Below, one piece after another: positions 7,471 to 11,585 of a DNA stretch of 11,585 nt. Every line of letters starts with the position of its first letter. Position 1 is the first letter of the stretch. The notes below the pieces were generated by a model that made no database searches, was not told where the DNA came from, and was given only the letters and a program-made list of their open reading frames with translations. The DNA is from Flavobacteriales bacterium (lineage in GTDB: Bacteria > Bacteroidota > Bacteroidia > Flavobacteriales > BACL11): NCBI GenBank assembly GCA_002683775.1, contig NYTT01000033.1:1-11585 (forward strand), read 5' to 3'. A program made the translations under genes and the position numbers.

Positions 7471-8787
7471 TTATTTCTTTTTTAAAAGTTGTGCAATGTA
7501 AGTTTTTTTTGTGTTAGATGCAATCTTATATCTATCATCGATTCTTTTACCAACAATCCAGATAATATCTTCTTCTGAACATAATATCCATTGTTCTTTC
7601 TTATCGTTTAGGGAATATTTTTCATCTACAAAAAAATCACTTACTTTTTTGAAATTATTCATTCCTAATGGAATAAACTTATCTCCTTTTTTCCATTTCC
7701 TTAAAATTAATGGAAAAATTAGTTTATTTAAATCAAATTTTGCAAAAAATGGAATATTAACAATTGATAAATCAGTTGTTTCTGAAAACTTCATGTAAAG
7801 TGGTGTAGAAATTTCATGATCAGCTCTAAAAATCTTAATTTCCTTGTTATTAGTTTCTTTTTTAAGAGATATAATGACACACTCTCTATCAATGAGAATA
7901 CAATGTGTATTAGAAAAAAACTGTTTTCCTGATTGTAGCCTTAATGAATTAATAATTTTTTTCACTTGAAAAGATCCAAAAGGGCGTAACAACTCATATA
8001 AAATAACCTCTAAATTTCTTATGTTTAATAAGTCAGAAATCTTAATGATAAATAAATCTTCTCTTTTAATAATTATACTCTTTCTTATTTCATCTACTTT
8101 CACTTTAAATATATTATTAATACCATTTAAGATCTCTATTTCATTAGATATAGTTTCTTGTATTTTTGGATTAATTTCTTTAAGCAATGGAATTAGTTGA
8201 TGTCTAATATTATTTCGCAGATATTTGATGTCACTGTTACTACTGTCATTTCGATATTTTATATTTTTTTTAGTTAAAAACTCCTCAATTTGATTTCTTT
8301 TTAAAGAGAGTAAGGGGCGAACAATCTTATTATTTATCATTTGTATTCCACAAAGACCACTGATACCACTTCCCCTAATAAGATTAATCAAAAAAGTTTC
8401 AATGCTATCATCTTTATGATGTCCGGTCGCAATACAGCTAAAGTTATTTTCAACTAAAAGTTCTTCAAACCAATCATATCTTAGTTGGCGCGCGGCCATT
8501 TGAATTGATAATTTATTTTCTTCTGCAAATCTTAAAGTATCAAAAGATTTAACATAACACTTTATTGAATACTTATCGGCAATATCCTTAACAAACTGTT
8601 CGTCTTGATCACTCTCTACATCTCTTAAATTAAAATTACAATGTGCAATTTGAATATCATAACCTAAATCTTTAAGCACGAATAATAAAAAAATACTATC
8701 TGCTCCTCCGCTTACAGCTAAAAGAATTTTATTTTTTTTAGTAAAAAGATTATTTTTATAAATATTATCTTTGACAGAATTAATCAT
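7471..8787 (-). CDS. tilS: tRNA(Ile)-lysidine synthetase TilS
   Basis: A 438-residue essential tRNA modification enzyme. It uses ATP and lysine to convert C34 of the CAU-anticodon isoleucine tRNA to lysidine, so that the tRNA reads AUA instead of AUG. The PP-loop ATP motif SGGADS is at 26-31. It is followed by the family blocks AHCNFNLR (48-55), QMAARQLRYDWF (96-107) and ATGHHKDDSIET (120-131). The C-terminal substrate domain carries the characteristic IPLGMNNFKKVSDFF and VGKRIDDRYKI segments, and the length is normal for the phylum. AUA codons are common in this AT-rich sequence, so a strong need for the enzyme is expected. The ATG overlaps the end of pabB by 8 bases (ATGATTAA), and the stop touches the start of the PH-like gene, so all three are probably translated from one mRNA. 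Confidence 0.97.
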   Translation of the reverse strand: MINSVKDNIYKNNLFTKKNKILLAVSGGADSIFLLFVLKDLGYDIQIAHCNFNLRDVESDQDEQFVKDIADKYSIKCYVKSFDTLRFAEENKLSIQMAARQLRYDWFEELLVENNFSCIATGHHKDDSIETFLINLIRGSGISGLCGIQMINNKIVRPLLSLKRNQIEEFLTKKNIKYRNDSSNSDIKYLRNNIRHQLIPLLKEINPKIQETISNEIEILNGINNIFKVKVDEIRKSIIIKREDLFIIKISDLLNIRNLEVILYELLRPFGSFQVKKIINSLRLQSGKQFFSNTHCILIDRECVIISLKKETNNKEIKIFRADHEISTPLYMKFSETTDLSIVNIPFFAKFDLNKLIFPLILRKWKKGDKFIPLGMNNFKKVSDFFVDEKYSLNDKKEQWILCSEEDIIWIVGKRIDDRYKIASNTKKTYIAQLLKKK

Positions 8788-10087
8788 TTAACTTGAAATT
8801 TAGTATGTCAAAAATTGGCTTGACCTTAATAATACATTCCTTATATTCTTCAATTGGAATTGAATTAGTTGTTATAGCACCTCCGACTCCAATAGATAAA
8901 TATTTATTTTGCTCGTCATAAAGAATCGTTCTAATTACTACATTAAAGTCAAAATCTGTTTCAGGTGTAATATAACCAATTGATCCTGAAAAAATACCTC
9001 TTCTAAATTCTTCAAAAAAATCTATTAATTTCATTGAATTAATTTTAGGCGCACCTGTCATTGACCCCATGGGGAAAGTTGCTTTTAAAACATCACAAAA
9101 ATGTGTTTCATCGTCAATGCATGAGCTTATTGTAGTTATCATCTGATGAATTCTATCAAAAGTGTATACTTGACACAAATCTTCTACTTTTACTGACCCT
9201 CTCTTAGCATTAACTGATAAATCGTTTCTAACTAAATCAGTTATCATTATATTTTCAGTAGAATCTTTAACACTATTTTTTAACTTAGCCTTTAAAAGCT
9301 CGTCTTCATTTAAAGACTCTCCTCGTTTCATTGTTCCTTTTATTGGTTGAGATAAAATCTTTGAAAAAGATTTTCTCAAAAATCTTTCTGGACTTGCTGA
9401 TAAAATATATTTATCTGAAAATTTTGAAAAGGATGCAAAAGGACTTTTTGTATTTTGATTTAATTCTGAAAAAATTGTCTTAGGATTTATTACAGCATTA
9501 TCTGAATAAAATTCCTGACAATAATTCATTTCATATATATCTCCTCTTTGGATGTGTTCCTTTATACTATAAATCTTATTTAAGTAGGATTTTTTTGTAT
9601 CACGTTCTTTTAAATTTACAGTCTCATTAAATAGTAATTGTTCTGTGTAATTAAATGAAGATACAAGAGCATCACATTCCTCTTTATTTTTATATGATTT
9701 TACTTCTAAAGTATTATTTTTAAATAGCATTACAAATTCCGGTATAAAAAATGTTAAGTTATCAGAAATAAAGCCTCCATAATTATTAGAATTTAGTTCT
9801 TCCAACTCATTTTTTAAATCATAAGAAATATATCCAAATAACCAGTCCTTATTTTCATCATGAAAATCTTTTAAATTATTAAGTGAATCTTTATTAGATA
9901 TTAATTTATTAATACATCCGATGCCAGCTATTATATCATAAGTAATATAATCTCTTGGCATTACATTATCCTTGTTGTCTAAATTAGAAACTAAAATATT
10001 TATAGTTTTATTCTTATCAGATAAATTAAGAAAGGCATTTAACAAATTAATCTTTTCAATATTATGATATATAAAAGTATTTCTCAT
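8780..10087 (-). CDS. pabB: Aminodeoxychorismate synthase component I
   Basis: A 435-residue chorismate-binding enzyme that, with the glutamine amidotransferase PabA, makes 4-amino-4-deoxychorismate, the precursor of p-aminobenzoate for folate. The C-terminal chorismate-binding domain (about 165-430) shows RGDIYEMNYCQEF, SPERF, QPIKGT, TDLVRNDLS, FPMGSMTGAPK and FSGSIGY. Lys250 in PIKGT matches the PabB lysine that forms the covalent intermediate; anthranilate synthase (TrpE) and isochorismate synthases have other residues there, which separates PabB from its paralogues. The N-terminal 160 residues are a divergent TrpE/PabB-like regulatory region. There is no fused amidotransferase or lyase domain, and neither pabA nor pabC is in the window. 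It is the first gene of the leftward operon, transcribed from the short region it shares with the SPOR-domain gene. Confidence 0.93.
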   Translation of the reverse strand: MRNTFIYHNIEKINLLNAFLNLSDKNKTINILVSNLDNKDNVMPRDYITYDIIAGIGCINKLISNKDSLNNLKDFHDENKDWLFGYISYDLKNELEELNSNNYGGFISDNLTFFIPEFVMLFKNNTLEVKSYKNKEECDALVSSFNYTEQLLFNETVNLKERDTKKSYLNKIYSIKEHIQRGDIYEMNYCQEFYSDNAVINPKTIFSELNQNTKSPFASFSKFSDKYILSASPERFLRKSFSKILSQPIKGTMKRGESLNEDELLKAKLKNSVKDSTENIMITDLVRNDLSVNAKRGSVKVEDLCQVYTFDRIHQMITTISSCIDDETHFCDVLKATFPMGSMTGAPKINSMKLIDFFEEFRRGIFSGSIGYITPETDFDFNVVIRTILYDEQNKYLSIGVGGAITTNSIPIEEYKECIIKVKPIFDILNFKLND

Positions 10088-10136
10088 TCTGCAATAATAC
10101 TAAATGCCAAGTTAAATTATTTTATATTTTTGATCT
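10088..10136. promoter_or_regulatory. Divergent promoter region between pabB and the SPOR-domain gene
   Basis: This 49-base A/T-rich gap separates two genes pointing away from each other, so it should hold both promoters. TATTTTTG at 10125-10132 (+) fully matches the Bacteroidota -7 consensus TAnnTTTG and ends 4 bases before the SPOR-gene ATG. On the other strand TATTATTG (complement of 10092-10099) matches 7 of 8 and also ends 4 bases before the pabB ATG. No TTG sits at the expected -33 spacing for either. If these are real boxes, both transcripts would start at or very near their ATG. The motif matches are seen; promoter function is inferred and could be chance in such A/T-rich sequence. 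Confidence 0.35.
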
Positions 10137-10553
10137 ATGAATAAACTTATTCTAATTTTACTAATTATTCCTTTACTAGCAACTTCTCAAAGCAAAAATG
10201 ATTCTATTCTTAATGATGAGAGTAATTTAACTGAAGTGAATAAAATTGAACTGAGCAAACTATTAAATAAATATGAAAAAAAATTATTAAACACTAATGG
10301 AATTAATGGATGGAGAGTACAGATTAAATTCACATCTAAAAGAGAAGAAATTCACCCCTATCAAATAAAATTCAAGAAACTATTTCCTGAAATTCCCGTA
10401 CAAATTATTTTTGATTCACCATACTACAAATTAACTGTAGGTAATTTTAGAACAAGAAATGAAGCATTAAAAGTTAAAGATTTAATAAGTCCTAAATTTC
10501 CTGGAGCTCATCACATAAAATGCGTAATAAATCCTATTTTAATTATTAACTAA
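10137..10553 (+). CDS. Secreted SPOR-domain protein
   Basis: A 138-residue small exported protein. A signal peptide is clear: Lys at position 3, a hydrophobic core of Leu/Ile, and a cleavage site after about Ser17 (ATS-QS). There is no lipobox cysteine, so it should be soluble in the periplasm. A short, charged, possibly helical stretch (30-55) is followed by a SPOR-like domain (about 58-135). The features are GWRVQIKF as the first strand and the hallmark PYYKLTVGNFRTRNEA (95-110), with the final strand carrying IKCVINP. SPOR domains bind septal peptidoglycan stripped of stem peptides, and the short Bacteroidota versions are mostly uncharacterised. It is monocistronic as seen here: divergent from pabB and convergent with infB, overlapping infB's 3' end by 8 bases (10546-10553). 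Confidence 0.88.
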   Translation: MNKLILILLIIPLLATSQSKNDSILNDESNLTEVNKIELSKLLNKYEKKLLNTNGINGWRVQIKFTSKREEIHPYQIKFKKLFPEIPVQIIFDSPYYKLTVGNFRTRNEALKVKDLISPKFPGAHHIKCVINPILIIN

Positions 10554-11585
10554 GGGTTCTCTTAACCTCTACTTCAGTATAGCCTTCTATAATGTCCCCG
10601 ACCTTAATATCATTATAATTAGCAATAGACAAACCACACTCAAATCCTTTTTTAACCTCATTAACATCATCTTTAAACCTTTTAAGAGAAGATAATTTTC
10701 CAGTATATACAACAACACCATCTCGTATAATTCGTACTCCTGTATTTTTATTTAAAGCACCATCCAGTACCATACAGCCAGCAATCGTACCAACTTTTGA
10801 TATTTTAAATACATCTCTTATTTCAATATTACATACAATTTTTTCTTCTACATCTGGTGAAAGCATACCCTCCATTGCTTGCTTCAACTCTTCAATTGCA
10901 TTATATATTATAGAATAAAGTCTTATATCAATTTGTTCATTCTCTGCCAACTTTCTCGCTTGAAGTGAAGGTCTTACTTGAAACCCAATAATAATTGCAT
11001 CTGAAGCAGCAGCTAACATTACATCCGATTCTGAAATTTGACCAACAGCTTTCTGAATTATATTAACTTTAATCTCATCAGTAGAAAGTTGTTGAAGTGA
11101 ATCTGAAAGAGCCTCAATAGAACCATCGACATCCCCTTTTACAATTACATTAATTTCTTGAAAACCACCAAGCGCTATTCTTCTTCCTATTTCGTCTAAA
11201 GTGATATGTTTTTGAGTTCTTACGCTCTGTTCTCTTTGCAATTGTGATCTTCTTGTGGCAATCTTCTTTGCTTCTTGTTCACTATCCATTACATGAAACT
11301 CGTCACCAGCAGTTGGTGCTCCGTCTAATCCTAATAATACTACTGGAGTTGAAGGACCTGCATCAACTCTAGATTCACCTCTCTCATTTAATAAAGCTTT
11401 AACTTTTCCAGAGAAAGATCCTGCTAAAACATAATCTCCAACTTTTAATGTACCCGTCTGCACAAGTATTGTTGACAGATATCCTTTACCCTTATCTAAT
11501 GACGCCTCAATTACAGTTCCTTGAGCTAATCGATTAGGATTAGCCTTTAAGTCAAGCATCTCTGATTCAAGTAATATTTTTTCTA
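10546..11585 (-). CDS. infB: Translation initiation factor IF-2, 5'-truncated by window edge
   Basis: IF-2 is the GTPase that brings fMet-tRNA to the 30S subunit and promotes joining of the 50S. The reading frame stays open past the ATG at 11557-11559 to the window edge, with residues EKILLESE before it that match the family, so that ATG is internal. The 345 visible residues lack the N-terminal extension and the whole GTP-binding domain. What is present, numbered from the codon at 11581-11583, is domain II (about 14-100, with ANPNRLAQGTVIEA), a linker helix, domain III (about 140-240, with KGDVDGS at 149-155), and the C-terminal fMet-tRNA-binding domain (about 245-345, with GFECG at 313-317 and KVGDIIE). 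The sequence is intact to its TAA stop (10546-10548). Full-length Bacteroidota IF-2 is usually around 900-1000 residues. Confidence 0.98.
   Translation of the reverse strand, partial: EKILLESEMLDLKANPNRLAQGTVIEASLDKGKGYLSTILVQTGTLKVGDYVLAGSFSGKVKALLNERGESRVDAGPSTPVVLLGLDGAPTAGDEFHVMDSEQEAKKIATRRSQLQREQSVRTQKHITLDEIGRRIALGGFQEINVIVKGDVDGSIEALSDSLQQLSTDEIKVNIIQKAVGQISESDVMLAAASDAIIIGFQVRPSLQARKLAENEQIDIRLYSIIYNAIEELKQAMEGMLSPDVEEKIVCNIEIRDVFKISKVGTIAGCMVLDGALNKNTGVRIIRDGVVVYTGKLSSLKRFKDDVNEVKKGFECGLSIANYNDIKVGDIIEGYTEVEVKRTLS

Noticed and set aside
7511..7798. 95-codon open frame on the + strand
   Set aside because: It is antisense to the well-conserved TilS C-terminal domain and shows no motif of its own.
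10554..10580. Small inverted repeat GGTT/AACC near the infB 3' end as a terminator
   Set aside because: The stem is only four to five base pairs, sits within infB codons and has no U-tract.
11557..11559. ATG (complement) as the start of infB
   Set aside because: The frame continues to the window edge with family-matching residues, and IF-2 without a GTPase domain would be non-functional.

Overview
The window comes from a low-GC (by eye roughly 30% G+C) member of the Bacteroidota, most likely a flavobacterium. The signs are the SecA and IF-2 sequence style, the lack of Shine-Dalgarno motifs, the short SPOR-domain secreted protein, and the DsbD and M42 peptidase subtypes. The genes all look vertically inherited. 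I see no transposase, phage gene, CRISPR array, toxin-antitoxin pair, tRNA or rRNA. No stretch over about 70 bases lacks a gene. I did not find a convincing new defence or biosynthetic system; the points worth a second look are modest.

Positions 1-3846 (+ strand): the C-terminal two thirds of secA (its start lies left of the window), then a predicted lipoprotein alpha/beta hydrolase of the DUF3089 type, then the DNA repair glycosylase tag. The three genes overlap by 16 and 17 bases, so they are probably one transcript with coupled translation. A long A/T-rich palindrome at 3874-3918 ends this unit and also serves the opposing one.

Positions 3911-10087 (- strand, reading right to left): a tightly packed run of five genes, pabB (folate precursor), tilS (tRNA-Ile lysidine), a small two-span membrane protein with a PH-like domain, dsbD (thiol reductant transport across the inner membrane), and an M42 metallo-aminopeptidase. 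Junctions are an 8-base overlap, zero bases, 29 bases and 3 bases, which suggests one operon of unrelated housekeeping functions.

Positions 10088-10136 are a 49-base divergent promoter region. On its right is a small secreted SPOR-domain protein (10137-10553, + strand). It converges on, and overlaps by 8 bases, the 3' end of infB (translation initiation factor IF-2, - strand), whose start lies right of the window. The genes serve protein export, DNA repair, folate synthesis, tRNA modification, periplasmic redox balance, peptide turnover and translation initiation; they share location rather than one pathway.
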